NCBI GenBank assembly: GCA_017163975.1 | Contig: JAFFSR010000373.1 | Coordinates: 1,295,501 to 1,359,500 of the forward strand | Origin: Anastatus disparis | Lineage: Eukaryota > Arthropoda > Insecta > Hymenoptera > Eupelmidae | Length of the DNA stretch: 64,000 nt | Direction: 5' to 3' | Shown here: positions 1 through 12,227 of the stretch, in pieces | How positions within the stretch are numbered: the first letter of the stretch is position 1 | Layout: each line of letters starts with the position of its first letter | Notes under the pieces: generated by a model | The model's database searches: none | The model's input: only the letters and a program-made list of their open reading frames with translations | Told to the model about the DNA's origin: nothing | Position numbers and translations under genes: made by a program

Positions 1-188
1 ATAAATATTATAAATATTAATTATTTAATTTTAGTAAAACATAATATTTCATTTTTATAACAAAATGTTTATTCTTATGATTAGTAATTTAAAATAAAAT
101 TTAAGTAAAATTTAATTCATAAGTTGAAAAATGTGATCTTCCTACATTTAGTTTGTAGAAATTACTGTAAACTGTATCAATAGAAAAA
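1..188. other. AT-rich sequence, nothing recognised
   Basis: Very AT-rich DNA with no reading frame or repeat that I can define. It ends at the left terminus of the first inverted-repeat element. Confidence 0.5.
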
Positions 189-681
189 TAACACAGGCTC
201 ACAAAATGGAAAAAAGTTGTTTGTACTTTTGACGATACCTATAACTTCTTATTTATTTTTCAACGCTTAATCCGAATCCGCAATCAAAATATAGCCTTGG
301 CCTGTGATAATTGAGGTTTTTCTTAGAAAAACCTCATTTTTTCCCATTCTTCCTGATTTTTTAAAGCTAAAAAAAAGAAGGAAGATACGATTAATTTGTC
401 TTCAAAATCGACTCCTACGGAAAAAAATAAATGGAAAACCATATTTTTAATATTTTTTTTCACGCAATTATAGCTCTTAGTACGACGCTAAAAAGATGAA
501 AAAATTAGAAAAAGTCGAAATGCAGTCTAAATTTGATTAAAACGCTATTAAAATTTTATGATAAATCTTTGAAAAAGTTAATGGACATTATAAATATTTA
601 CTTATTCAGTATTATTAAGTTTGATGATTGACTGTGATATCCTATGCAATATTTACATTTATACATTTTGTAAGACTTTAA

Positions 682-1078
682 GGGGTGTCCTCATACCGGC
701 ACAGAGATTTATCTTATCTATATTTGAATTATGCATTTTAATAAAAATTTAACTATTTTTGACTAAAATTCATAAAAGAGGCACATTCTTAACATTCTAA
801 AGAATTTATTGCAACGTTAAAAGTCAGAATAAAAGTGAAAATGAAGAAAAAAACTGTATAATACGATTATTCATAACTACATTGAAAAGTTAATCGTATT
901 AAGTAGTTTTCACCTTCATTTTTACCTTTATATTGTCTTTTAACACTGCAATAAATTCTTTTGCATGTTAAGAATGTGCCTCCCCCACGAATTTCAGTCA
1001 TAAATAGTTGAATTTTCATTAAAACTCATAATTTAAATGTAGATAAGGTAGAACTCTATGTCGGTATAAGGTTTCCCC
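682..1078. mobile_element. Foldback MITE, TTAA-flanked
   Basis: A 397-bp foldback with arms of about 190 bp meeting near 870. It starts GGGGTGTCCTCATACCG and ends with an imperfect inverse of that. TTAA lies on both sides (678-681 and 1079-1082), which is the target site of piggyBac-type transposases. It has no coding capacity. It interrupts the left inverted repeat of the host element, so it arrived later. Confidence 0.85.
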
Positions 1079-2337
1079 TTAAGTGCAATATTTATTTTTA
1101 TATTTTTAAATTTTATTACACGCTTTTGTATATTGGTATACAACTAGGGTTTTTGAGGTCGCTGATCATGAATTTGAAGTCGGATTTTGTAAAAGACAAC
1201 TCCTAGGGGACATGAGTGGGAAGTAAGTCCGCCATTCTTTTAATGTTTTTTGTAGTGATTGAAAGAATACAGTACTTGCTTAAAGTTCCAAATTTCAATG
1301 TCAAGGTGACGAATACTAAGTGTCGATGTTTTCTCTCTCTCTTTTGCTCTTTTATATTTTAAATTGCCATACGCTTTCGTACACGCTTTTCTTTGAATGA
1401 TCAATGTAGAGGATTTCTGACACGTTGTTGTCTCTTTTTAGAAGATGTTTCTCTCTTCATGATCCAGCAGTAATCTGCTAACATGGTTATATCCTAGTTT
1501 TCTTCAAATACACGTTCAAAGTATTTCAAATCTTAGTGAAATCGTTCACCATGCTCTTCACTAAAGTCTCCGTTATTTTCTGGAAACTGACCAACACGTG
1601 AATCAAGAAAATGAAGTTTTAAGTTCATTAGACAAACCAATTTTTTGAAATTACTTTCGAAATACTTCGCGTCTTTGGTATTACCCAAAAATTTCGACGA
1701 TACCTCTTTGAAACTTGACTATCCTGCTTTCTCGACATCATTCATAGTTTTGTCAAAGTTTTCATCTCTAAATAAAGTTCAGATTTCAGGACCATCAAAA
1801 ATACTTTCACTTAATTTTGCATCAGATTTATGGGAAAATACTTTGCTCAAATATTCAAATTGAACTGCCTTGTCCAAGGCTTTGACTAATTGTTTTATGA
1901 ATCCAAACTTAACGTTCAGAGGAGGTATTAAAATTTCAGATAGATCAACGAGTGGTTTTTTTATAATATTCTCTTTTCCACATTCAAACGATTCTCTTGA
2001 TGTTTAAATTTTCCTTTTGTAGTGATTTTCTCTATTTCTGCTATCGAACATGCATAAGTAACATGGATACTTTGTGAATCCAGATTGTTGTTCGAGTATC
2101 ATGGATAGAATTTTTAAGTCTCCACATATTTGTCATTTATGTTCTTGGTATTTTATTTCCGTCAAAAGTAGTTCATGATTAGAATACTTTTCTTTAAGTA
2201 CTGTTAAATGTGCTGGTGGTATAGGAGCATATTTATTTGTGATATGGAGAAGTACTGCTTTAAGCTGCGCTTTAATGAATCAATGTGTGACAACCTTGGG
2301 AATCAGGAGGTTCACTAAGTTTTAAAATAAGATAAGA

Positions 2338-3384
2338 TGCGGATTCCAATTAATTGGATAAAAAAAGAAGCTTTATTTTAATAGTTATACACTTATAGCA
2401 CGCGCGCTCAAAATGGACGCCAGCCGCGTATAGCGTACGCGATGCCACTTGCACTAGTTAAGTAACTATCGGCACGACGAAAAGCAGATAGTAACAAAAA
2501 CTTAAGCTAAAAGGGGCACGAGCAATAAACACAAAAAAAAAGAATTAGAAAAGCATGAAGGGAATATACGCAATAGAACGCGCACGCGATCACCCGGCAC
2601 ACACATCACGAAAAAAGGAAAAAAAGAAATTATATTATGTTAACTAGCAATCGTGCACTTGCAACAACACGAGGCTTTTTTAAGCACAATAAAATAAATT
2701 ATAGAATAGTGAATCTACCCATGTAAAAAAATCATGTATAGGTTATACATAATCAACTATGTATAACCTATGTATAGAAATGAACGCACATTTATACACA
2801 TTCATAGTCTGTACGTTAGATCAATCAAAATCAAAAAAATTAATAGCTGACGATCGACGATTTTTAGATACATTCGGCTTATTTATTAATAATTTTACAG
2901 ATTGTGTATAGATTGTGAATAGTTTATGTGCGTTCATTTCTATACACAGGTTATACATAGCTGATTATGTATAACCTATACATGATTTTTTTACATGGGT
3001 ATCTATTTTCGCTCACTCAAGCTCACGATATTCGCACACACAAAAAATACTATGCAATATCACAAACCGAAACGCTCTTTACTACACGCTGGCGACAGAA
3101 GGAATTATGCAATGCCTTTCCTTCTTGTCTCTGCTCAGCTTCATCTCTCGTGCTTTACACCGCGTGCATCGCAAGAGAAAGACAAACGATCCTTAATGGA
3201 CCCAATCTCAGCTACTCGAGTCAAGTTGTTTGCTATCTATATCAGTGCACAGTATACGTGCTATGGATATGCGCACGTGTGTGCCAACGATTTTGGGTTA
3301 TAGTTTTAAAAATTTGACTCGCGTGGTCTGATTTCCGTCTTCCCAATAGTTAGATGCTCCCTTCTGTCGTCTATATGCGCTACA
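2338..3384 (-). mobile_element. Solo-LTR-like insertion in the broken ORF
   Basis: This GC-richer block splits a reading frame that matches up on both sides. Read on the minus strand it starts TGTAGCGCATATAGACGACA and ends shortly after an AATAAAGC polyadenylation-type signal (plus-strand 2369-2376), ending near ...CGCA. That is the layout of a long terminal repeat. I found no clean 4-6 bp target duplication and no internal gag-pol region, so solo LTR is an inference. A MITE at 2718-2999 sits inside it. Confidence 0.45.
2718..2999. mobile_element. Foldback MITE, TA-flanked
   Basis: A 282-bp element with inverted ends starting CCCATGTAAAAAAATCATGT and about 100 bp per arm. TA lies on each side (2716-2717 and 3000-3001), as for Tc1/mariner-type insertions. 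Each arm also holds a smaller internal palindrome around GTATAGGTTATAC, so the RNA or single strand could form a branched hairpin. Confidence 0.85.
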
Positions 3385-4398
3385 AATATACACTTAAGTA
3401 ATATGGCCAATCTGCCATGTTACAAATGAATAGCCGCCAATTTTCAGGTTTGTAAATATTGAGTTTAAATTTATCGATAAGTTCTTTCTCATTCGTGCAA
3501 TAAACCATATTAGAATCTTCCTTGAAATATTTTCTAAAGCGTTCTTCCCGGTCACGATACGCACTTGCTTTGGTACCCTTTGTCAACATATTTCTTCTTT
3601 TAAACTCTGACGTCATAAATTCTGATTGTTTTTTAGACGCATCACTCTTCCTAAGTCAATCATTGAGAATTTTTTAACTGTTCGTTCTTCACCGATGGGA
3701 GCATACTCTTCATCACTATTTGAAGAAAGTTCCTCTTCAGAATTACTTAGATGCTTCTCATTTGATGTGTTTATCCGAATAAAATTTTGATACCTCCCCT
3801 GCACATAAAGCTTGGATTAATAATATAATTAGTCAAAGCTTTAGACAAGGAAGGTCAATGCTTCGAATATTCGAGCAAAATATTTCCCCATAAATCTGGT
3901 CGTCCCCTAGGAGTTGTCTGTTACAAAATCTGACTTCAAATTCATGATCAGCGACCTCAAAAACCCCTCAGATAGTATTTATGTTTATCAACTCCAAAGT
4001 TATAAACTTCCAAAGATTTATACTAAAATTTTAATAGCGTTTTAATCAAATTTAGACTGCACTTCGACTTTTTCTAATTTTTTCATCTTTTCAGCGCCGT
4101 ACAAAGGGTTATAATTGCGCGAAAAAAATATTAAAAACATGGTTTTCCATTTATTTTTTCCGTAGGATTCGATTTTGAAGTCAAATTAATCGTTTCTTTC
4201 TTCTTTTTTTTAGCTTTAAAAAACCAGGAAAAATGCGAAAAAATGAGGTTTTTCTGGGAAAAACTTCAATTTATACAGACAAACGCTATATTTTGATTGC
4301 AGATACGAATTCAGCGTCGAAAAATTCATAAGAAATGATGTCTAAAGAAGTCTAGTCAAAAGTAAAAACCACTTTTTTCATTTTGTGGGCCTGTGTTA

Positions 4399-4653
4399 TA
4401 ATTATTCCCACTCAAAACTATAAATTATAATAACTTGAACTACAAATATTAATAAATAAAAAAATTGTAAGTGCACGTAGCCCAAAAGAATCAGTTAAAT
4501 ATTGACGCTTAAGTAAAATTTCTTCAAAATCGATATTGCATTTTTTACAGGCGGTAAAACATAGAAGAAATATATTTTTTTGCTCACAATAAAGTTGTGA
4601 CAAAAACGATAGATATTATGCAAGACTATAAAATTAACTTGTATTTGTATCTA
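4399..4653. other. AT-rich spacer, nothing recognised
   Basis: About 255 bp between two DNA transposons. A short minus-strand open frame here has no recognisable motif and looks like chance. Confidence 0.5.
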
Positions 4654-6808
4654 CACTGAAAAAAAAGCCGAATGCACACGCTGCGAAGTCGATTGTTGTG
4701 AATGATTCAGACAAGATTCGCAGCTATTAATAACGGAAAATCGCAATATAAGAGTGCGTAACAATATCGCAGCCAATAATTCCAACTTTCTGTATAAAAG
4801 ATTACATTGATCGGAGCAGAGCGCTGCGACTAAGCTGCGTTCTAGCTCGCTACGGCTCTCCGTAGTCTACGACACAGAAAGCTGAATCCAAGCCCAGCGA
4901 CTAAACTGCTTTGTCGTTTGTTACGGCTCTCCGTAGTCTACAGCATATAAAGCTGAATCCGAACACAGTGATTTATTGCGTGGTCGCTCGCTTTGAATGC
5001 CGATCTCAAGCATTGCGACAACGCTTTGAACACACTTGCTTGATTAATAAATAACATTGAAAAAATGATGATTTTTACTTTCTTTTATATTTTTTTTGTT
5101 AATGTTCATGTAATTATGTGAATTCATAATTATGAACTATTTTTAAAAATTTATAATTTATAAATACAGTTATTAATGCTTTAATATCTTTGATTTTTTT
5201 TTTTTATTTTTGGATTTGTTAGGACATATTTAAAGTTAAATAGTTAAAAAACTATACTAATAAATCTATTAACAAATCTAAAAATAAAACAAATAAAAAA
5301 TTGAGAAAGAAAATAACTTTTTTTAACAAACAATTTATGTGATTATGGATAATAACATTTATGAAGTTATTACTAAACATTAGATAACCTTAATTATATT
5401 GTTCCGAATTTCATACGCAAGTTGTATTCACTTGCCGTAAAAGGAAAAATATTTACAGATGATTTTTATGCTATTTTAAATTCTTAATTAATTTAGGTAC
5501 ATAATAAATAATTAATAAATATTTTCAAGTAAAAAATACTCAAAGCCTGGTAGAACTAAGATTTATTGGTAATGTAGTCACTACATATTTACATATGATA
5601 TCTGATAAAAATGTATTTGTACGTTTTCTTCAAAACAAAGTGCGTTTGAAGAAAGAAAATCTTATGATTGATTAAAAATGACTGTTTTAAGAGGTGGTCA
5701 CGTATCTCTGTCCTTTTCTAATCAAAGAATTGAGTTTTCTACAGAAACTAATAACTTTATCAAAGAATGAAGAGAGAGCCGCATCTTGCATAAAAAAAAA
5801 GGAATATTTTCTTTGATGAGAAAAAATTAATTTTATTTCTTCGTTTTCAAGAAAATCTTGAAAAACTTAATTCATAGTGGTTAGGGTGGACAATTTGGTT
5901 TTTCAAGGTTTTCTTGAAAACGAAGCAATAAAATTAATTTTTTCTCATCAAAGAAAATATTCCTTTTTTTTTTATGCAAGATGCGGCTCTCTCTTTATTT
6001 TTTGATAAAGTTATAAGTTTTTGTAAAAAAATCATTTCTTTGATTAGAAAAGGACAGAGATACGTGACTTCCTCTTGAATACTTTTCCGCAAATACAGGT
6101 GTTTTATGAAATGTTCTTCGTTATCGCTAAAAGGCTATAGGCGGGTTACCATAGTGAAATTGCCCCCTCTTAGAATCCTCATGGCTCATGTACCATTTGA
6201 TGGAGGTTGAAAAAAAACTCCCACACACCAATTTTCAGCCCTCTAACCCTTGCGCATGCGCAGTAAAGTCAGAATAAGTATTTTTTTAATTTTATTTTAT
6301 TTTGACGTCCCTTTACATGGAAGACTCTTGCAAAAATATATAAGGGTAGGTTATTGTATGGCAATTAACCAAAAATTTTTGCAGATTACATAACCTTAAA
6401 TATCAACCTTAAAATTGATATTTAAGATTTAAATCGTTACTTTCACACCCTCGCTATTAAGGTGCCAGATTTGAAATTGATTTTTTAAATATATTTTTAC
6501 CCCTTATTAACGATAGTTATATTAGCTAAAAAAAAAAAATGGTGCGCCACCCTGATTTTCTCAAAAAACCGATATTTTTGCACTTTTTTCGTATTTCTTA
6601 TAGGTTATGTTACAATCTAAGAATCCAAACAAAGATTTTTAGTGTATTTTATTCCCCTATTGACGACGGTACTATTAGTTTTAAGGATAAAAGGCATTTT
6701 ACCCTTATTTTTTGCAAAAAATCAACTTTTTTGCACTTTTTCATATTTTTTATAGGTTATGTTATAAGTTAAGAGCTTGAATGATTTTTTTTGCGTATTT
6801 GTTTTTTG
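4654..6808 (+). repeat. Left 2.15-kb terminal inverted repeat
   Basis: It pairs with 12228-14377. The outermost 400 bp are GC-richer and contain a short direct repeat: GGCTCTCCGTAGTCTAC occurs near 4854-4870 and again near 4926-4942. Next come about 700 bp of AT-rich DNA, a complete TTAA MITE (5691-6074), and then a block ending in diverged tandem units. It has no coding potential. Confidence 0.9.
5691..6074. mobile_element. TTAA MITE, copy in left arm
   Basis: A foldback with arms of about 190 bp. Its ends read GAGGTGGTCACG inward from TTAA (5687-5690), and the other side has a mutated TTGA (6075-6078). Other copies of the same family lie at 7464-7844, 12959-13342 and, disrupted, 26295-29433. 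Confidence 0.8.
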
Positions 6809-6940
6809 CTCGTTATAATCGTGCTATTACTTTCAAAAAAAAAGTAGTTTGCAACCCTGATTATCGAGAAAAACCGATATTTTCTCGATTTTTTTATAGT
6901 TCGTGCTAAAAGTTGAGAGCTGAAAAAACGATTTTATGTG
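6540..6940. repeat. Three diverged tandem units of about 140-150 bp
   Basis: A block with CACCCTGATTTTCTCAAAAA, a GATATTTTTGCAC core and ATAGGTTATGTTA recurs near 6548, 6690 and 6857 with progressive divergence. The first two units are inside the inverted repeat (and therefore also at 12260-12490 on the other side). The third lies just inside the arm. Confidence 0.6.
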
Positions 6941-7463
6941 TAATTTTTTCTGCTTGTCATAGTGGTATCAGTTTAATCAAGGTTTTTAATATAATACGTT
7001 CAAATATTGTCGAACAATTTGATTTCTACAATTGTTTGACGTTATGATCAGGTTGCAGTATATTCTGAGGGGTTGCAATTATATTTTACTTTCTGTTTTT
7101 CATTTTTTCGATGATTCCATATATATATATTTAGGTTAATCTTATATACATAGGCTCGAATCAATAAACGTATTGAAATGTCTTTTTTTCTTATCATAAG
7201 AGAGAAAAAGACAGAATAAGGTTGAAGTAACAACCGATACTCAAGTTACATTTCTAAATGCGAGTCATAGTTTTTGTTTATCTAAGTGATCTCATTGAAA
7301 ACTGGCCTGAATTTATAGTCGATGCTCAAACTCAAGCAGACAAAGACAGAATGAGGTTTCATTGTGAGAGAAACAAAAACAGAATGAGGTTTGAGTTTGA
7401 GCACACACATCGACTGTAAGGCTCAAATTCATAGTCGTAACTTGAGTATTAAGTATAACTTAA
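6941..7463. other. Non-coding interior with repeated short motif
   Basis: Contains several copies of an ACAGAATGAGGTT / GATACTCAAGTTAC motif in both orientations. Similar CTGTCTTTGTCTC sequence returns near 8055 and at 56816-56850. No gene is seen. Confidence 0.4.
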
Positions 7464-7844
7464 GAGGAGGTCACGTATTTCTGTCTTTTTCTAATCAAAG
7501 AAATGATTTTTTTACAAAAACTAATAACTTTAGCAAAAAATAAAGAGAAAGCCGCATCTCGTATCAGGAAAAGCAAAATTTTCTTTAATAAGAAAAAATT
7601 AATTTTATCGCTTCGATTTCAAGAAAACCTTGAAAAACCAAATTGTTTACCCTAACCTCTGTGTTTTAAGTTTTTCAAGGTTTTCTTGGGAACGGCGCAA
7701 TAAAATTAATTCTTTCTCATCAATGCAGATATTGATTTTTTTTATGCGAAATGCGGCTTTCTCTTTATTTTTTGCTAAAATTATTAGTTTTTGTAAAAAA
7801 TTCAATCCTTTGATTAGAAAAGGACAGATATACTCGACCTCCTC
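7464..7844. mobile_element. TTAA MITE, internal copy
   Basis: Same family as 5691-6074, with GAGGAGGTCACG ends and intact TTAA on both sides (7460-7463 and 7845-7848). It is 381 bp, with arms meeting near 7655. It is the best-preserved copy in the window for defining the ends. Confidence 0.85.
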
Positions 7845-7848
7845 TTAA

Positions 7849-8220
7849 AACTTAAGTATCGTTACTTGAGCATCAACTGTTACTTCAAACAACACTCAAT
7901 TTAACACTTAATTGAAGTAACAGCTGATACTCAAGTAACAATACTTTAATTTTAAGTGATACTTAATACTCAAGACATGACTATGAGTTCAAGCCTAATT
8001 TTGGATCTATGGCTCGAATTCATAGACCCAACTCAAGTAACAATTGATACTTAAACCTTGTTCTGTCTTCGTCTCTATCATGATAAGAAATAGAACTTCG
8101 GATTCTTCGTGCTCGGAGATGGTAGTCGAGGTAGAAATAAGAACCACTAGAAAATAGATTTGTAGGTTTGGTTTATTCAATAAGCGATACAGTCACCTTG
8201 GAATCAGAAGATAGAAAACT
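7849..8220. other. Non-coding, diverged ACTTGAGTAT repeats
   Basis: Short motifs such as AACTCAAGTAACAATTGATAC recur in direct and inverted form at about 7850-8060. No coding signal is seen. Confidence 0.4.
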
Positions 8221-8580
8221 TATCTTTCTAAAGGTTGCGAACACAGTGACAGACTTTGTACACTGCGACCAGAGCACACGATTCGGTGCTAGTTCTGCGC
8301 ACCGCTAGTTGCGCGTGGCACTTATATATGTTTGCTAGTGTGAATGTATTTACACGCGTACTACTGGGGGGTTGCTCCGAAGCGATAAACTTAGTATATC
8401 GATATATGCTATCTTTGTTCAGCACATTGATTTCATATCTTCTGTCTCTGTGATACAGAGTTGTGCAATTTTCTAGAGCAACCCCCCTGGGTGTATACCC
8501 ATACGTTACTAGGGAGTATGTGTGTGTGTGTATATGTGTACTATAGAGTAAGTGCCCACAGGACAGATGATACAATCCTT
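8221..8580. other. GC-richer block, possible promoter region of the transposase
   Basis: This 360-bp block is much richer in GC than its surroundings. It contains an inverted pair GGGGGGTTGCTC (about 8365) and GAGCAACCCCCC (about 8479), and a short GT run (8518-8531). Open frames exist on both strands but overlap antisense and lack motifs. Because it lies upstream of the transposase it could hold a promoter, but I see no firm TATA/initiator pair. Confidence 0.3.
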
Positions 8581-9574
8581 AATTGAGTTACGTTTATAAA
8601 TTCAAACTTATATTTCCATATGAATTTCTTTATTTATATGTAATGAATAATAAAGTGAGTAACTGCAAAGATTGTATGCCACAAGTTTCTGTGCACTTTT
8701 TGTAGTATCTTCATATTATTTTGATCCAAAAGTGTTAAATTATAATATTTATTAGCAGCGTACCTGGATATAAGGTTATATATATATATATATATATGTA
8801 TATATTTTATAAGTCAGAATGTCAATACAAAAGCTATGAAGAGTCCTGTTTTGTTTTTGCTCTTGTCTCTTATATTATTGCTTTAAATAGTTTGTTGAAA
8901 CAATTAACAAGTTTTTGACAGTAAGTTGACAAAGTGGTAATTTGCTAATGTAATTCTAATAGTAGTTTTTTACAATTTTATATTACATTTTATAATAATA
9001 ATAACAAAGGATAATAAAATTATTTATTTATATAAATATGATAATTATTTAGATTTTTGTGTAGATTTGTTTTATCTTTTTTAGATTTAAAAATTGAAAA
9101 ACAATATATTTTTAAAAATATTTTTTTATTTGCAAGTATACGCTTGAAATATAGATTTGACATTCAGATATTAAATGTTGAGATTATGTGAAAGTTAAAG
9201 CTTTTTGTTTTATCAATTTGTTTTTATTTTATTTGTAACTTTTTGTATATAGCTTTATTCATGTGTGTTGCATGATTTCGGAGGAATGATTGATAATTAC
9301 TCTGAGAAGCTTTGAGCGGTTAAGCTTTATCATAAAAAATTATATAATATTTGTGTGATTGAAAACTAAAACTCTAAGTTAAAATTAAGATCTTTGAAGT
9401 ACTTAGCGACATTATTATTTTTTATATTTATTCATGATAACTATTTTAAATAGTTTGTTAAAACAATTAACAAGTTTTTAACAAAGGATAATGAAATTTA
9501 TATAGATATGAAAATTATTTAGATTTTTAAAAACATTTGTTTATTTTTTATTGTTTCAGAAGTGATTTTTTTGT
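8581..9574. other. AT-rich leader, nothing recognised
   Basis: Contains an (AT)n run near 8778-8796. A segment around 8880-9060 resembles one around 9440-9540 (both with GTTTGTTRAAACAATTAACAAG), so part of it is an old direct duplication. No gene is seen. Confidence 0.45.
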
Positions 9575-11742
9575 TTGATAATAGTAGACATGGCATCTAA
9601 TAGCGAAGGAAATGCTAACAAGAAAATGAAATATGATGATCGAAAATGTTCTATATGCAATATTTATTTAAGAAAAATAAGTGGTCGAAAAAAAGAAATT
9701 CAATGCGAAACAGAACTAGAATATGCAAAAGTAGTATCTGGCAGAGAAGATATTTTCATTAATGATGTAATGTGTGATCCGTGTAGAAAGCAAGTGGTAA
9801 AAAAAATGTCAAGCTCTAAAATTGAAATATCTGATGATACTGCAGAAAATGTTTCCTCTCAAAAATCTAATATTTCGGAATCATTATCTGAAATAAGTAT
9901 CAGTTCATCATCTCAGACAAATACATATTCGTCGTACAAAGTTGATGAAAAAGAAGAACCAGAATTCATAGAATTACGAATGCAAAGAACGATTGCAACA
10001 CATAAGTATTGTTTTATTTGTGGATACAATAAACGCACAAATATAATGTTAGTGCCTTTTAAAGCAAGAATTCAAGTTTTCAGTAAAATTAACTTATTTA
10101 TTCCAAATGGCAATAGATGCTGTTCTGATCATATAATTAAAAAAATATTTTATGAAGATGAATTGAATAAAATGAAGATTTTTTCCACCAGTAGTACATT
10201 AGATGTTAATGAATTATCAAAAATACTAAGTACAATATCTGCAAAAACAGATGAAAGGTTATTAAATAAAGTAGCCAAGTTTGTTATGCCAGAAAAAAAA
10301 TGAAAAGTGTTTACAGGATTATCTTGGGCACAGATCATCCAACTTAAATTACAACTCACTTCTCTTAAAGATTCCTGTGCAAGAACAGTGATTCAAGCCA
10401 TCGTAGTATTTTTATTTAAAATGCGTACAGGGAACTCTAATCAAGTTATTTCTTCAATATTTGATATCGAGAGCGAACAAGTATCTCGTTTTGTCATTCA
10501 GTCTTATCATCTTTTGAAAAAGACGTGTTACCAAATTATTTTGGAATAAAAAATGCAGACAGAAATGACTTGATTGAAAACCAAACTTCTCAAATGACGA
10601 AAAAATTATATCCAGGCAACCAACTTATTTTGATTTGTGATGGAACTTATATAAGGAATGAGAAAAGCTCTGATAATAAGTATTAGAGAAAATCCTATTT
10701 AGGTCAAAAAAAAGTTCCTCTCAATAAACCCTTTACAATATGTTCAACAAATGGCTATGTTGTTGACCAGTTAGGACCTTATCTCGCTAACATGAATGAT
10801 GCTGCAATTTTAATGAAAATATTTGAAACAATGCCAGTAATTTTACAGAAATTGTTCCGCAAAGTCGATATTTTTGTTCTAGACAGAGGCTTTCGAGATA
10901 TTAAAAAGAAATTAGAAGATATGGGTTATATTGTTCTGATGCCTGAACTCAAAGGTTCAAAATCACAATTTTCAGCACAAGAATCAAATGAAACACGATT
11001 CGTAACAAAAATAAGGTGGGCTGTTGGAGCAGTACATGGAATTGAAAAAAAAAATTCAGATTATTAGATCACAAACTTGACAATAAAATGGTGAAGGATA
11101 CTGGATTGTATTGCAGAATTGCTTGCTATTTAAATAATTTATTTGGCAAACGCTTAGATTCTGATCATGACATTCAAGATGAAATATTTAATACCATGCA
11201 ATCGAGAAGGAATATTGAAAACACACTAGCAGAATTAGTGGCAGAAAAAAGATGGTGTCGTCGTAAATTACCATTTCAGATCATAACTTCGACTGATTTA
11301 CCAGATTTTCTTGAATTAACAGAAAAAGATTTGAAAATTCTTTTTACAGGATCATATCAACTTATTCTTTTTACAGACCATATCATACCTAGCAGAAATG
11401 TTAGATTCAGATAATAATTTGAAACTAGGATATTCCATAGAACATAAAAATATTCTTAAATTCGAAGTTCAATTAAGACATGTAAATAAAAAACAATACA
11501 AATGATTCGTTGAATATAAACCAAATGGTATTGGTTATTCCAGTATCCTCAGATATTGTTGCGATTGTCCCAATGGTAACTGCACTGTTGGATGTTGTGC
11601 ACACGTTGCTGCAATAGTATATTATCTTTCACATGGAAGATATTTATCAAAAATCATAAGACCAGCTGAAATTCTTTCTAAAATGTTTCTTAATGATAAA
11701 ATACAAGTATGTATTAATGAAGACAGTGACGATGATGAGTAA
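9575..11742 (+). pseudogene. DDE transposase with SWIM finger, inactivated
   Basis: It would be a DDE-type transposase that cuts and joins DNA in the nucleus. The first block (9575-10303) has two Cys-rich motifs (CSICNIYL...CDPC, and YCFICGYN...CCSDH), likely zinc-binding. An in-frame TGA at 10301 is followed in the same frame by GLSWAQIIQL. A frameshift near 10505 leads into LICDGTYIRNEKS (first catalytic Asp), interrupted by TAG at 10684. Then come PFTICSTNGYVVDQLGPYLA, FVLDRGFRD (second Asp) and RFVTKIRWAVGAVHG, where the residue expected to be the catalytic Glu is Gly. Further shifts occur near 11060 and 11370, and a TGA near 11504. The C-terminus holds CDCPNGN..GCCAHVAAIVYYL, a SWIM-type CxCxnCxH finger. 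The stop is TAA 11740-11742. The family resembles DDE_Tnp_4 transposases. It is clearly dead. Confidence 0.88.
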
Positions 11743-12090
11743 AAAAAGTTCCTATTATGAACATTTGTTATGCTTAAAAAACTATCCAGATGTGTATCCT
11801 AATTCAAATAGAAAATAATATATTTTTATAAATAAAGAGACTAATTTTCTTTGAAGTAAATCTTTAATTTATTACTGAACCTTATTTAATTTATTATTCA
11901 ACCTCATTTGATAGTATTGAAATAATATTAACATTATTGGAAAGAGAATTATTAATGTAACAAATTGTTCATTTTAAAATTTATTTTTGATAGCGAAATG
12001 CAGAAAAATTATCTTTCTATAAAATTAATTTGGATTTTTCTAGATTTCAGATTCTACGAGAATTATTATGAGTAAGGGTATTCAACTGCC
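11743..12090. other. AT-rich 3' flank of the transposase
   Basis: Contains an AATAAAGA polyadenylation-type signal near 11831, about 90 bp past the stop codon. Nothing else is recognised. Confidence 0.4.
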
Positions 12091-12113
12091 CATTATTATT
12101 ATTATTTTTATTA

Positions 12114-12155
<42 letters not shown>

Positions 12156-12222
12156 GTAGTAGTAGTAGTAGAAGTAGTAGTAGTAATAGTAGTAATGGTA
12201 GCTTTTTTTTTTTTTTTTGGTG
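12091..12222. repeat. Compound triplet microsatellite and poly-T
   Basis: An (ATT)n tract runs to about 12154, passes into (AGT)n to about 12198, and ends in a pure T run near 12206-12219. The 66-codon open frame here is only the translation of these triplets. Confidence 0.95.
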
Positions 12223-12227
12223 GTCAA

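Larger units (their letters stand above)
1381..3804 (-). pseudogene. Broken transposon ORF, unclassified repetitive family
   Basis: The reading frame runs from about 3804 down to 1381 on the minus strand. The N-terminal part (3613-3804) is acidic and Ser/Glu-rich. The next part (3380-3616) contains NWRLFICNM. The frame is cut at about 3384 and resumes below 2337 with KAVLLHITNKYAPIPPAHL and QQSGFTKYPCYLC. It ends with HFLDSRVGQFPENNGDFSEE, EEHGERFH and a MLADYCWIMKRE motif near 1440-1480. Gln codons have decayed to stops in at least three places, so it is dead. I recognise this protein as a recurrent, poorly characterised ORF of invertebrate genomes, but I cannot name a superfamily. The long inverted repeats on both sides suggest it is the mobility protein of the 189-4398 element. 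Confidence 0.65.
189..4398 (-). mobile_element. Decayed DNA transposon with about 500-bp inverted ends
   Basis: The left end (189-600, resuming at 1141-1215) reappears as a reverse complement at the right end (3895-3968 and 4000-4398). Both termini begin TAACACAGGCYCACAAAATG when read inward. The left arm is split by a MITE at 682-1078. Between the arms lies one degenerate minus-strand coding region, interrupted by an LTR-like block. I could not define a clear target duplication because the flanks are both AT-rich (TAA on the left, TTA on the right). The superfamily is unassigned. Confidence 0.75.

Noticed and set aside
2967..3317. Two overlapping plus-strand frames of 102-116 codons
   Set aside because: They lie antisense in the LTR-like block, overlap each other and have no motif. 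They are chance products of higher GC.
8228..8575. 115-codon minus frame in the GC-richer block
   Set aside because: A frame also exists on the opposite strand, the composition is GT-repeat driven, and there is no domain.
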